Both the position numbers and the translations under genes were made by a program. Below the pieces are notes generated by a model. It did not search any database and was not told the DNA's origin. It was given only the letters and a program-made list of their open reading frames with translations. This document shows, piece by piece, positions 18,282-26,935 of a stretch of 64,000 nucleotides of DNA (position 1 is the stretch's first letter; each line of letters starts with the position of its first letter). Source of the DNA: Treponema primitia ZAS-2 (GTDB lineage Bacteria > Spirochaetota > Spirochaetia > Treponematales > Breznakiellaceae); assembly GCF_000214375.1 (NCBI RefSeq), contig NC_015578.1:1612001-1676000 (forward strand), read 5' to 3'.

Positions 18282-18736
18282 GGCGTTTCAGATTTGCCCT
18301 GCAAAAAGTTCTTGAACTGAGAGAACATGTTGAAGCTGAAGCAAAAATAGAACTGGGCCGGGCCATGGGCGCCCTCAACCTCATAGAACAGCGCATAAAA
18401 ACTGTGGCAGAGCAGCGCAATAATGCTGTGGCGGAACGCTTCGCCCCGGGCAGGGATTTTTCGGAAATGCAGAACTACGAACGGTACATAGTCAGGCTCG
18501 ACCAGACTAAGGAAAAGCTCCTCAAGGACGCCTCCCTGGCGGAACTGGATGTGGCGGAAAAGCGGGACATCTACCTGGAAGCCGCCAGGGACCGCAAGGT
18601 CCTGGACAAGGTCAAGGAACGCCGCACCGGGGAGTACCGCAAGGAAGCCCTGGCTGAGGAGAACAAGGAACTGGATGAAGTGGCAGGGCGCCTCTTGCAA
18701 CGCAGTTCCCCGCGCATGAGGGACCGGGAAGGGTAA
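18278..18736 (+). CDS. fliJ: FliJ flagellar export chaperone
   Basis: A 152-residue, almost wholly helical, highly charged protein starting RRFRFALQKVLELREHVEAE, the standard FliJ N-terminus. FliJ acts like the central stalk of the export ATPase complex and escorts export substrates. Position directly after fliI and the 4-base overlap support the call. Last gene of the flagellar run in this window. Confidence 0.88.
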   Translation: MRRFRFALQKVLELREHVEAEAKIELGRAMGALNLIEQRIKTVAEQRNNAVAERFAPGRDFSEMQNYERYIVRLDQTKEKLLKDASLAELDVAEKRDIYLEAARDRKVLDKVKERRTGEYRKEALAEENKELDEVAGRLLQRSSPRMRDREG

Positions 18737-18744
18737 GCTGGCCC

Positions 18745-18773
18745 GGCATCCTGTTAAATAGTAAAAGGATGCC
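18745..18773 (+). terminator. Possible terminator of the flagellar operon
   Basis: An 8-pair inverted repeat, GGCATCCT at 18745-18752 and AGGATGCC at 18766-18773, with a 13-base AT-rich loop, lies just past the fliJ stop. The expected T-run is missing, so this may be a weak or factor-dependent terminator, or simply a 3'-end stabilising hairpin. It separates the flagellar operon from the next transcript. Confidence 0.4.
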
Positions 18774-18796
18774 CATAAATTCTACAAATATACGCC

Positions 18797-18825
18797 TTTT
18801 CATCCCCCTTTTGTTCTGCTATAAT
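18797..18825 (+). promoter_or_regulatory. Sigma-70 promoter abutting a start codon
   Basis: TTTTCA (18797-18802), a 17-base spacer and a perfect TATAAT (18820-18825). The ATG of the downstream substrate-binding protein begins at 18832, seven bases after the -10 box, where transcription itself should begin. The mRNA would be leaderless or nearly so, which agrees with the absence of a ribosome site before that ATG. Confidence 0.65.
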
Positions 18826-18831
18826 TCAAAT

Positions 18832-19791
18832 ATGAAAAATTATATGCTAAGACTAACATTATTTACGGCCCTCTTTGCGGGTCTCTGTGGAGCTTTGGCG
18901 GCCCAAACGCCGCTGACTATTTATGCTATCAAGGGGCCCTCAGGGGTCGGCATGATCCGGCTCTTTGACCGGCCCCCGGCCCTGCCCGGCGGTCCGGCGA
19001 AACTGGAAGCCCTAGCCCAGGCGGACCTGATGGCGGCGAAATTCATTTCAGGGGAAGCCAAAATCGGCATACTCCCCGCCAATGTGGCGGCCAAAATCGC
19101 TTCTACCGGCAAGCCCATCCAGATTGCGGCGGTGACCGGTACGGGTATGCTGAGCCTTTTGACCAGTGACAGCGCTGTCCGCAGTATTGCGGACCTTAAG
19201 GGAAAGTCTGTGGAGGTGGCAGGGCAGGGCGCCACCCCAGATTATGTTTTCAGGCGCATACTCCTTTCCAAGGGGATCAACCCTGACAAGGATATCCAGC
19301 TGGGCTATGCCCTGGCCTATCCTGAAATAGCCCAGTCCCTTATCGCCGGCCGGGTTTCTACGGCCCTGCTTCCTGAACCTTTTGCCACCATGGCCCGTAC
19401 CGGTAAGCCGGAACTCAGGGTGGTGGGGGATATCCAGGCTGAGTGGGTAAGCGCCGGGGGCAGGGGCAATTACCCCATGACAGTCCTTGTGGTGGACGCC
19501 GACTATGCTAAGGCCCAGCCCGCTGTTATCAGGACTGTGCTGAGCGCCCTCAAGGATTCTATCGAATGGGTAGTTGCCCATCCCGCCGAGGCTGGGGCGC
19601 TTGTGGAAAAGTACGACTTGGGACTCCGGGCGCCGGTGGTAACTGCGGCTATTCCCCGGAGCAATTATATTTTTATCCCCGTAAAAGAGGCCCGGCCTTC
19701 CCTGGAAGCGCTTTATAGAACTTTCTTGGAATTTTCTCCTGTCTCAATCGGGGGCGCCCTTCCGGCGAACAGCTTCTACCTTGATCTCTAA
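18832..19791 (+). CDS. ABC transporter substrate-binding protein, NitT/TauT type
   Basis: Exported solute-binding protein of 319 residues. The N-terminus (MLRLTLFTALFAGLCGALAA) is a signal peptide. The fold marks of the NMT1/SsuA-like family are visible: GMIRLFDRP, AKIGILPANVAAKIAST, SIADLKGKSVEVAGQGATPD and LIAGRVSTALLPEPFATMA. Substrates in the family include sulfonates, nitrate and thiamine precursors; the ligand cannot be told here. ATG 18832 is chosen because it gives a clean signal peptide, though it has no ribosome site; an ATG at 18769 would add 21 residues. Forms one operon with the next two genes. Confidence 0.82.
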   Translation: MKNYMLRLTLFTALFAGLCGALAAQTPLTIYAIKGPSGVGMIRLFDRPPALPGGPAKLEALAQADLMAAKFISGEAKIGILPANVAAKIASTGKPIQIAAVTGTGMLSLLTSDSAVRSIADLKGKSVEVAGQGATPDYVFRRILLSKGINPDKDIQLGYALAYPEIAQSLIAGRVSTALLPEPFATMARTGKPELRVVGDIQAEWVSAGGRGNYPMTVLVVDADYAKAQPAVIRTVLSALKDSIEWVVAHPAEAGALVEKYDLGLRAPVVTAAIPRSNYIFIPVKEARPSLEALYRTFLEFSPVSIGGALPANSFYLDL

Positions 19792-20533
19792 GAACTGGTG
19801 GTGGAGCCTTGCAGGTATTGTAAGCTTCATCGCCTTATGGGAAATCGGAGCTTTGGCGGCTGGGAGTGATCTTATCTTTCCCGGCCCTCTGCCGGCGGCT
19901 CGGCGCTTTGTTGAACTGCTGCAAAGCCCCCGTTTCCTCCGCGCCCTGGGGGGAAGCTTCCTCCGGGTGCTTTTGGGGATACTCCTCTCTGCGCCCCTGG
20001 GTATGGTCCTGGGTATAGCTGCCGGGCTGGACAAGCGGTTCAGCGCCTTTTTGTCGCCCTTCTTTTCAGTTATCGCTGCCACCCCGGTGATGGCGGTGAT
20101 CCTCATCGCCTTTCTGGTATTCGGCTCCGAGCGCACCCCGGTCTTTACCGCCTTCCTCATGGTCTTCCCGGTGATGGCTGCCAATGCCATGGCCGGGGTT
20201 CGGGCGGTGGATCCCAAGCTCAGGGAACTTTTTGCCCTTTACGGCTTGTCCCGCAGCGAAACAGTGCGGCGCCTCTACATTCCGGCGATCAAACCCTTCA
20301 TCCTGGGGGGGATGCGGAGTTCCCTTTCCCTTTGCTGGAAGGTGGTGGTGGCTTCGGAGGTGCTGGTCCAGCCTTTGCTGGCCCTGGGTACCGGTATGCA
20401 GCGGGCTAAGGCCCAGTTTGAAACCCCGGAACTCTTCGCCTGGACCGCAGCCACGGTGATCGCCGCCGCCCTTTCCGAGGCCCTCTTTACCCTTGCCGCA
20501 ACTGGGTCAGGCAAAAGGCGTTTAGCAGCGTGA
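19781..20533 (+). CDS. ABC transporter permease, NitT/TauT type
   Basis: Integral-membrane permease of 250 residues with five or six predicted helices. The coupling-loop signature for the ATPase is present (DPKLRELFALYGLSRSETVR). The start is a TTG at 19781 overlapping the stop of the binding protein by 11 bases; no good ribosome site is seen, so translational coupling is likely. Works with the flanking binding protein and ATPase as an importer. Confidence 0.85.
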   Translation: MISKNWWWSLAGIVSFIALWEIGALAAGSDLIFPGPLPAARRFVELLQSPRFLRALGGSFLRVLLGILLSAPLGMVLGIAAGLDKRFSAFLSPFFSVIAATPVMAVILIAFLVFGSERTPVFTAFLMVFPVMAANAMAGVRAVDPKLRELFALYGLSRSETVRRLYIPAIKPFILGGMRSSLSLCWKVVVASEVLVQPLLALGTGMQRAKAQFETPELFAWTAATVIAAALSEALFTLAATGSGKRRLAA

Positions 20534-21249
20534 GTATTTCTGTTGAAAACATTTCTTTCAGTTATGGTGAAAAATCTGTTTTCAAAGACCTTTCCATGGA
20601 AATAGGGGAGGGTGAAAGCCCGGTAGTAATACTCGGCGCCTCAGGCTGCGGCAAGACCACCCTTTTGCGGCTCATGGCGGGTCTCCTTAAACCAAGCTCC
20701 GGCGCGGTGGAATCCAGCGACAGGGCTTCCTTTGTGTTCCAGGAAAACCGGCTCCTCCCCTGGTACACGGTGCTGGAAAATGTCAGCCTCCCCATAGAGA
20801 CACTATTAGGTAAGCCTGAAGCCCGTGAAAAGGCCCGGCAGTTTCTGGAACTGGTTTCCCTGGGGGATAAGGCCAACGCTTTTCCCACCGAACTTTCCGG
20901 GGGCCAGGCCCAACGAGCCGCTATTGCCCGGGCTTTTGCCTACCCGTCACCATTACTGTTTATGGATGAACCCTTTCAGTCCCTGGACATACCCCTGCGG
21001 CTCCAGCTTATGGACACGGTACTTGCCCTGCTGGAAAAAGAAAAACGTCTCACCCTTTTGGTAACCCACGATCCCCGGGAGGGAATCTACCTAGGCCGGC
21101 GCATCCTGGTCCTGGGCGCCGCTCCCGCCGGGATCATCCTTGATGAAGGGGTGGATTTTTCCCGGGAAGACCGCGCCTACGGGGCCGCCGCCCACAGCGG
21201 GCTTGAGAAAAGGCTCATGGATGCCCTGAGGCAGGGCCCTATAGGCTGA
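20530..21249 (+). CDS. ABC transporter ATP-binding protein, NitT/TauT type
   Basis: Cytoplasmic ATPase of 239 residues. Walker A GASGCGKTT (about 37-45), Q-loop FQENRLLPW, signature LSGGQAQRAAIARAFA, Walker B LLFMDEPF and switch His in LLVTHDPRE are all intact. GTG start overlaps the permease stop by 4 bases (GTGA). Completes the three-gene importer; substrate unknown. Its 3' end overlaps a decayed reading frame on the other strand. Confidence 0.92.
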   Translation: MSISVENISFSYGEKSVFKDLSMEIGEGESPVVILGASGCGKTTLLRLMAGLLKPSSGAVESSDRASFVFQENRLLPWYTVLENVSLPIETLLGKPEAREKARQFLELVSLGDKANAFPTELSGGQAQRAAIARAFAYPSPLLFMDEPFQSLDIPLRLQLMDTVLALLEKEKRLTLLVTHDPREGIYLGRRILVLGAAPAGIILDEGVDFSREDRAYGAAAHSGLEKRLMDALRQGPIG

Positions 21250-21331
21250 GTTCTTTTCTGTAGGCGACGACATAGGGCGCCAGGCGTTCCCGTTTTTCTC
21301 CGGGGAAACGAATCCAGTTGTTTCGACATGC
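21239..21331 (-). pseudogene. C-terminal gene remnant
   Basis: On the minus strand an open stretch of about 30 codons reads NNWIRFPGEKRERLAPYVV then AYRKELSL and stops at 21239. It has protein-like composition and the GC-rich codon use of the flanking core genes, but no start codon, and a stop lies a few codons upstream. It looks like the end of a protein whose 5' part was lost where the minus-strand block (21393 onward) begins. Family not recognised. Confidence 0.35.
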
Positions 21332-21374
21332 CGGCGAAAGTATCTATATGTTATACTAAACTAACATCATAGGC

Positions 21375-21392
21375 AAAAAAAACCCTTTTTCG
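21375..21392 (-). terminator. Possible weak terminator of the minus-strand block
   Basis: Directly after the stop of the 21393 gene, the minus strand reads AAAAA GGG TTTTTTTT. The stem is only A-T pairs, but the eight-base T-run is what a Rho-independent site needs. An IR of ATGTTA/TAACAT (21348-21367) follows. Low certainty. Confidence 0.3.
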
Positions 21393-22715
21393 CTAAAGTC
21401 CAAACACGCTTCTTCCGGTGAGGGAAACCAACAGAACAATACTGAAGGGGCGATTATTTTTGTCAGCGTTGTAGCTATAATAGGTCCCGTCCTCGCTGCC
21501 TAAGGCCATGGGAACGGCTAAGGATACCGCCATATGGGGTAGTGGATTTATTCTGATCCCCGGCACGAGCTGTGCGGTATTTTCTTTAGGGGCATACAGA
21601 AACTGAAGGACAAAGCGGAGGTCCTTGAACCAGTCGGGTCTAAAACGCAGGTTAAGGGCGGTATTCAAGCCGCCAATAAAAGGAGATACCTCCTCTTCCC
21701 GTAAATCAGTTTTTGGGCGGAATAAACCAGAGCCTGCTTCGCCATTATAAAATACTTCGGCATTGACCGTCAGTTTGTCCGTAAAGAAATCCTGTAAAAC
21801 CCCAAGGTTGGCGGAAAAGTTCCAATTATCCCAGGTATCATGATCGTCAGTAAAGGGATGCTGAACTGAGGTCATCCCTTCAGTATAGAGTTCAGTTTCC
21901 TTAATCGTTTTCTTAACGGAGATAAAAGCTCTCAGGGGCATGGCTGCAAGGAAAAAGGCTCCCACATCAATATCCGCCCAGGGAAAGGCTAGATTGTATT
22001 TAGCGCCGTATCCAATCTCGCGTAAACCAGGATTAATACTGTTATCTTCTATAAAACCACGACGGTGCAGGGCAAGGACTTGCAGACCCCCAATGCCGAT
22101 AGGGATATCGGCCCTGGCCACGATTGCACTCTGGCTGGAGTTCAATGCGACTTTCCACCAGGGCCCGTTGGGCACCCTGGCTAACAGGTTGGTAAACGGA
22201 AAATTAGAAGAAATCCCCCAGGTAGGTTCGTACTTTCCTGCCCGGATAAAAACAGCATTTTTAATCGTATAATCAAAGAAAAATTGGTCGACGTACAAGG
22301 AAAAATTGGGGTAGTAAAAGCCAAAGCTGTTTTTTACCCGAAACACATCGGAGATCTGGACATCAAGCCCCATACCACCGGCCATTCCCAGACCTACAAT
22401 ATGTGTGTACTCATTTTCCTTGCTCGACGAATCCCAGTGCCAAGGAGCCTGGTTCCAACCGGGAGCAATACCGGCATTGAAATAATAGGAAGCGTCCAGG
22501 GAGGCCCCTGTTTTTCGCAACAGAAAGGCCGGCACATTCTTTGCAGGAACGCTTTCTTCCTTGACATCACCCTTCTCTCCGGGGGACACTTCTTCCGTAT
22601 CCACCGGCTCGTTAAACAGGGTGTCCATATCCCAATCAGAAAAATCTGTGTCATCCGCCCATACTACAAAGAATAATGAATGAAACAGCAATAGTAACAA
22701 AAAAGCACGCCGCAT
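21393..22715 (-). CDS. Probable outer-membrane beta-barrel protein
   Basis: A 440-residue exported protein. It has a signal peptide (RRAFLLLLLFHSLFFVVWA), a short acidic linker (about 22-60), and then alternating hydrophobic/polar strands rich in aromatic residues and Gly, with a terminal hydrophobic-aromatic strand (LLVSLTGRSVFGL), the usual look of an outer-membrane barrel. No specific family is recognised. Last gene of a LolA-LolCDE-like operon, overlapping the LolA-like gene by one base (TAATG), which suggests a role connected with lipoprotein sorting or a cargo made with it; this is inference. Confidence 0.6.
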   Translation of the reverse strand: MRRAFLLLLLFHSLFFVVWADDTDFSDWDMDTLFNEPVDTEEVSPGEKGDVKEESVPAKNVPAFLLRKTGASLDASYYFNAGIAPGWNQAPWHWDSSSKENEYTHIVGLGMAGGMGLDVQISDVFRVKNSFGFYYPNFSLYVDQFFFDYTIKNAVFIRAGKYEPTWGISSNFPFTNLLARVPNGPWWKVALNSSQSAIVARADIPIGIGGLQVLALHRRGFIEDNSINPGLREIGYGAKYNLAFPWADIDVGAFFLAAMPLRAFISVKKTIKETELYTEGMTSVQHPFTDDHDTWDNWNFSANLGVLQDFFTDKLTVNAEVFYNGEAGSGLFRPKTDLREEEVSPFIGGLNTALNLRFRPDWFKDLRFVLQFLYAPKENTAQLVPGIRINPLPHMAVSLAVPMALGSEDGTYYSYNADKNNRPFSIVLLVSLTGRSVFGL

Positions 22716-23488
22716 TATCGGTTCACCGACTCCAGAAACGTTTTTGAATAGACTGAGTCGGCAATCTTTTCAAAAGAAGGTTTATTAATTGTAATCAAAG
22801 TCCGCTCTTTTACCAATTTTCCGTTAATCACGGCCCCCCGCAGGGCTTCTTCAAACAGAATCTGGGTAGGAACAAACCGCTTCCCTGTCCTCTGATAATC
22901 GAGGATAGCCGAGGTCCGCATCAACTGGCCGGAAAGGCTGTAATCTTCGGTTTTCCGTACCAGGCCGTCCTCACTGATCCATAGCTTCATCCGGGGATAG
23001 GTAAGCCCGGCGCTTACCTCTTCCAGGGTAAGGAGACGGCATTTGAACCGTCCCAGAACGGTATCTTCCCCGTTTACAACCCGGTAATCATCCGCCAGAG
23101 TGGAGCGGGTAAAATCGGAATTTCGGGCGTTAGTATTTTGGAACCGTTCACTGCTGCTTGTGGTGTTAAAACGACGGCTATCGGGATCGTAGAACCATAG
23201 GGTGTCATCCTGTTTCAGATATCCCTGTCCCCGGCTAATTTGGGGCTGCATAATAATTATCACATATATTGCCCGGGAATCCCGACGAAATACCCCTGCC
23301 ACAGTGGTGGACCGGTCCTGTCCGGGTTTATCCTGAACAATAGTATATTCCGCAGAAAAATCCGTATCATAATAACTGGCAAGGCCATCCGCATTGCGTA
23401 GCAGTTCTAAATCGGTAATTGCCCAAAGGAAATGTGCGGAGAATACCAGCAGAGAAACCAAAAGTGTATGACAGAAACGTGTATTCAT
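22715..23488 (-). CDS. LolA-like outer-membrane lipoprotein-sorting protein
   Basis: A 257-residue periplasmic protein with a signal peptide (MNTRFCHTLLVSLLVFSAHF...) and a LolA/LppX-like fold signature: DTDFSAEYTIVQDKPGQ, then IMQPQISRGQGYLKQDDTLWF with the family G-YL pattern, and SLSGQLMRTSAILDYQRTGK. This matches the outer-membrane lipoprotein-sorting family found next to FtsX permeases in spirochaetes. It likely carries lipid or lipoprotein from the LolCDE-like complex. ATG 23488 overlaps the upstream stop (TGATG). Confidence 0.78.
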   Translation of the reverse strand: MNTRFCHTLLVSLLVFSAHFLWAITDLELLRNADGLASYYDTDFSAEYTIVQDKPGQDRSTTVAGVFRRDSRAIYVIIIMQPQISRGQGYLKQDDTLWFYDPDSRRFNTTSSSERFQNTNARNSDFTRSTLADDYRVVNGEDTVLGRFKCRLLTLEEVSAGLTYPRMKLWISEDGLVRKTEDYSLSGQLMRTSAILDYQRTGKRFVPTQILFEEALRGAVINGKLVKERTLITINKPSFEKIADSVYSKTFLESVNR

Positions 23489-24792
23489 CAATCATTTCCT
23501 CCGGATAACATCCCTGGCAATGGATTCCGTGATGAGCGGAATGCCGGAAGCCAAATTGCCGCCATCAGGATAGAAAAAAACACGGCAAGATTGATAAGCA
23601 TCGTATTGGAAAGATAGAGAGGTGTTAAGCGTCCATTCTTCATGAAGATTTCAAAACTGGGAAACCAGGAAAGGGGAATAAACTGTACCGCCCGGGACAA
23701 AATAAATGCGAAGATAAAGCCCGCGATCAGGGAAAGCAGCCCTAACCCAAGGGTCTCCAGTATCAAAATGTGCCGTACATCAGCTTCATGAAAGCCAATG
23801 GCCCGCATGGTCCCCATTTCCCGGGATCGTTCGTGGAGAATGAGATTGTAGGTTACCATGGCGCTTACCAAAATAATCACCATCATCATCAAATACAAAA
23901 AATAGGTAATGATGTTTATGGCGCCCAAGAGATCCGCAACTTCTGAAAGATATACCGGAATAGTAAGGACAAATATTTTTACTCCATTCCATGGTTGATC
24001 TCTCTCCCGTATCAGTTCATCCCGATCCTGCACCAGCGGAGCGGTCGGAATATTTTTCTCTAATTCCTTCTGTAAAATATTTTTTTTTACATTTGTTTCC
24101 CGTCGATCATTGAAGAACAACCCGATACTAGAACATTCATCTGCTCTGAATAAAAAGAGTCTGTTAAGGGTGGGACGGGAAACATAGGCCTTATAATAAC
24201 CAAAAAGTGTTGAATCCTCCACAATACCTCTAACCACAAATACACCGGTATTACTTTGACCAAATCGGGTTTTTACCCCCAGGACAAGACTATCCCCAAG
24301 GCGAACCCCCAGCTCTTTGGCTACGGGAACGGAGAGCAGGATGGTATCTTTATCCTCTGAAAAACTTTGACGTTCCTGGTAAACAAGGCTATCAAAATAG
24401 TTTTTTTCGGTATTCCAATCCACTCCAATGGTATACTTAAGGGATAGCGCTGATCCATTAAAATAGAGAATCCCGTCGCTGGACAATGTCCGCATGACGG
24501 CACGCGCCGGATTAATTTTTGTATTTTTAATTACCCAGCCGATTTTAATCATATCAAGTATTTTTATATGGTCTGTCTCTATCTGTCCTTTGTCATAACC
24601 ATTAATAATAATATCACCGGCATAATGAGACTGGGCTGAATTATAGATATTTTCGTACATCCCGTCTTTAATAGAAGTAATAAAGGTAACAATACCAAAG
24701 CTAAAGGTCAATGCCAGAAAGAGAAAGAGATACCGGCGGCGGTAACGAAAGAGATATTTCATGGCCAAGTGCGGTACCAGTAAAAATTTCAT
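23488..24792 (-). CDS. FtsX-family permease (LolC/LolE-like)
   Basis: A 434-residue membrane protein with one N-terminal helix (about 20-40), a large extracytoplasmic MacB-like domain, and three C-terminal helices, the standard FtsX/LolCE layout. The conserved C-terminal region SREMGTMRAIGFHEADVRHI is the coupling segment to the ATPase. Paired with the next permease 2 bases away and the LolD-like ATPase, it should extract lipoproteins or another amphiphile from the inner membrane. Confidence 0.85.
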   Translation of the reverse strand: MKFLLVPHLAMKYLFRYRRRYLFLFLALTFSFGIVTFITSIKDGMYENIYNSAQSHYAGDIIINGYDKGQIETDHIKILDMIKIGWVIKNTKINPARAVMRTLSSDGILYFNGSALSLKYTIGVDWNTEKNYFDSLVYQERQSFSEDKDTILLSVPVAKELGVRLGDSLVLGVKTRFGQSNTGVFVVRGIVEDSTLFGYYKAYVSRPTLNRLFLFRADECSSIGLFFNDRRETNVKKNILQKELEKNIPTAPLVQDRDELIRERDQPWNGVKIFVLTIPVYLSEVADLLGAINIITYFLYLMMMVIILVSAMVTYNLILHERSREMGTMRAIGFHEADVRHILILETLGLGLLSLIAGFIFAFILSRAVQFIPLSWFPSFEIFMKNGRLTPLYLSNTMLINLAVFFSILMAAIWLPAFRSSRNPLPGMLSGGND

Positions 24793-24794
24793 GT

Positions 24795-26243
24795 TTATCC
24801 CTGCCGCACCGCAACAATAGGATTCACACGAACCGCCATTTCCACCGGATAGAGGGATGCGGCAATGCCAAGAAACAGTGAAACACCAAAGGATGCCAAT
24901 GCCGCGGAGGGTAAAAAAGAAATCTGTACCATTTGATCATCCAAGAGAGAGGCAATAAGCGTATTGGAAATGATAATATCAAAGCCGTTGATGATGCGGA
25001 GAAAACAATAGCCCCCCAGAATACCAAGGATGCCAGCAATACAAGCGAGAATGAGGTTTTCACCCAGGATAAGGGTGCGGATATATCCATCATAGGCGCC
25101 CATAGCCCTCAGGGCGCCTATTTCCTTTGTTCGCCTGAATACTGAAATTAAAAGAATATTTACTGCGGCGATGATACCGGCCACACTCACCAGAAACATT
25201 CCGATGTTAAATAAGTTTTTTATAAGCAGCATAAGAATAGCGGAACTACCCGCTGCTATACGCCAGCCCACCGCGGTAACTTCAAAGGGGGCAAGTTTTT
25301 TGTTGAGCGATGCAATTACGGCCCCAGGATTCACTCCCTTCTTAAGGCGGAGGATAATGAAATTCCAATCGCCTCCTACCGGTATATTTTGCTGATCCGC
25401 TTCTTCTTTTGAATTTTGCAAAACATTTTTAAGGAAATCCACAGAAAAACTTTCTTCTTCGTCGCCTTCTCTCCCAAAATCACCGCTAAAAAAATCATCC
25501 AAATCTATCCCAAACAAAAGGGAGTCTTTCTGGTCAAGCTCTATATCTGAAGCAGCAACCTGTATTGACTCAAGCACCCGAACCGTCTGAGGATCGGCGA
25601 TGACTATTTTGTTCATAAAAGTGCCGGGATTCCGGTAGCGATAGATCCCCACCAGGGGAACATCTCTGATCTTGAACCCTGTAGTCCCTCCTGCGGTAAG
25701 CAACAGAGAATCACCAATAGCCGGACGCTGTCCGGTTTGTTTTTCAATACGCTCTGCTCTATCGGCGCTTATCATGACGCCGTATTCGTTTGCTTCCAGA
25801 AAGCGCCCTTCCTCAAGGAGGATTCCCGGAAAGGCAGTGAAATAGGTTGACGCATCTATCCCGCAGAGCAGAACCCCCTCCCGGACCCCCAGGGCATCCA
25901 AAAATGCACGACTTGATACCTGACTGGTAACAACACTAATGCCCGGTTCTTCAAGGATAAGTTCCCGTACCATATCATACGCGGGAAAAGAAGGGATATT
26001 GAAATATTCATCAATTACGGGTGTATTGGCGCCAAAGAGATTCATGGTTACATCGGATGTTTTCTGGATAACCACATCCCCGGTAAGGCTTTCCACAAAA
26101 GCGTTCCGCAAGCCCTGATCGGACTTCCCGAGTATGCTGTTCCCGATAAAAAGAATAAAAGTAATAACCCCGATAAGCAGGATTATTACCAAACTATTTT
26201 TTTTATTCCGGGTTATATTTTTAAGCATAAGCTGCCAATTCAT
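24795..26243 (-). CDS. FtsX-family permease (LolC/LolE-like), second subunit
   Basis: A 482-residue paralogue with the same four-helix FtsX layout: helix at 18-38, large periplasmic domain to about 340, then three helices. It contains the coupling motif RRTKEIGALRAMGAYDGYIR. An acidic segment (about 220-250) is specific to this copy. Overlaps the ATPase gene by 4 bases (ATGA). Two different permeases imply a LolCE-type heterodimer. Confidence 0.85.
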   Translation of the reverse strand: MNWQLMLKNITRNKKNSLVIILLIGVITFILFIGNSILGKSDQGLRNAFVESLTGDVVIQKTSDVTMNLFGANTPVIDEYFNIPSFPAYDMVRELILEEPGISVVTSQVSSRAFLDALGVREGVLLCGIDASTYFTAFPGILLEEGRFLEANEYGVMISADRAERIEKQTGQRPAIGDSLLLTAGGTTGFKIRDVPLVGIYRYRNPGTFMNKIVIADPQTVRVLESIQVAASDIELDQKDSLLFGIDLDDFFSGDFGREGDEEESFSVDFLKNVLQNSKEEADQQNIPVGGDWNFIILRLKKGVNPGAVIASLNKKLAPFEVTAVGWRIAAGSSAILMLLIKNLFNIGMFLVSVAGIIAAVNILLISVFRRTKEIGALRAMGAYDGYIRTLILGENLILACIAGILGILGGYCFLRIINGFDIIISNTLIASLLDDQMVQISFLPSAALASFGVSLFLGIAASLYPVEMAVRVNPIVAVRQG

Positions 26244-26923
26244 CGTCGCTTCTCCGATTCTATACGACCATCCTTTAAAAAAACAATGTGATTAGCCATT
26301 TCCCAAATATCCGGATCATGGGTTGAAAAAATAAAAGTCGTCCCCTCTTCCTGATTTATTTTTTTCATAAGTTCCAATACCCGCTCCCCATTGGCGGAAT
26401 CCAGGTTTGCCGTGGGTTCATCGGCAATAACTATTTTTGGTCTGGTTACCAACGCCCGGGCGATAGCCACACGTTGCTGTTGTCCGCCGGAGAGCTCTGA
26501 AGGCTTATGGGTTTTCCTATCCCCTAACCCGACTTCCTCCAAAAGGTATTCAACCCGTTCCCGTCGTTCAGCACGGGCAGTCTTTTTTTGTGCGATTGTT
26601 AGGGGAAGTTCTACATTCTCAAAAACCGTTAAAACCGGCAGCAGATTAAAAGATTGGAATACAAACCCAATGCTTTCCTGCCGTATGCGGGTCAGTTCCT
26701 TACGGCGGAGGTTCCCGGTCTCTTTACCGTCGATAAGTACCCTGCCGCTGCTTGGGGTATCAATGAGGCCGATAATGTTCATTAGGGTAGTTTTTCCTGA
26801 ACCCGAAGGACCGGCTACGGAAACAAAATCACCCTTGGATAGTTCCAGAGAAATCCCGTTCAAGGCATCTACGCCGAGTTTTCCCATGGGGTAGCTTTTC
26901 CAAATGTCCCTTAGCGTAATCAT
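26240..26923 (-). CDS. lolD: LolD-like lipoprotein-export ATPase
   Basis: ABC ATPase of the MacB/LolD family, 227 residues. Walker A GPSGSGKT (about 39-46), Q-loop FQSFNLLPVLTVFENVELPL, signature LSGGQQQRVAIARALV, Walker B IVIADEPTANLD and switch FSTHDPD are intact. It energises the two FtsX-type permeases. LolD is preferred over MacB because a LolA-like protein is in the operon. It lies only 12 bases after the sugar transferase gene, so the Lol block may be co-transcribed with the polysaccharide island. Confidence 0.82.
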   Translation of the reverse strand: MITLRDIWKSYPMGKLGVDALNGISLELSKGDFVSVAGPSGSGKTTLMNIIGLIDTPSSGRVLIDGKETGNLRRKELTRIRQESIGFVFQSFNLLPVLTVFENVELPLTIAQKKTARAERRERVEYLLEEVGLGDRKTHKPSELSGGQQQRVAIARALVTRPKIVIADEPTANLDSANGERVLELMKKINQEEGTTFIFSTHDPDIWEMANHIVFLKDGRIESEKRR

Positions 26924-26935
26924 CTTACCGGCACC

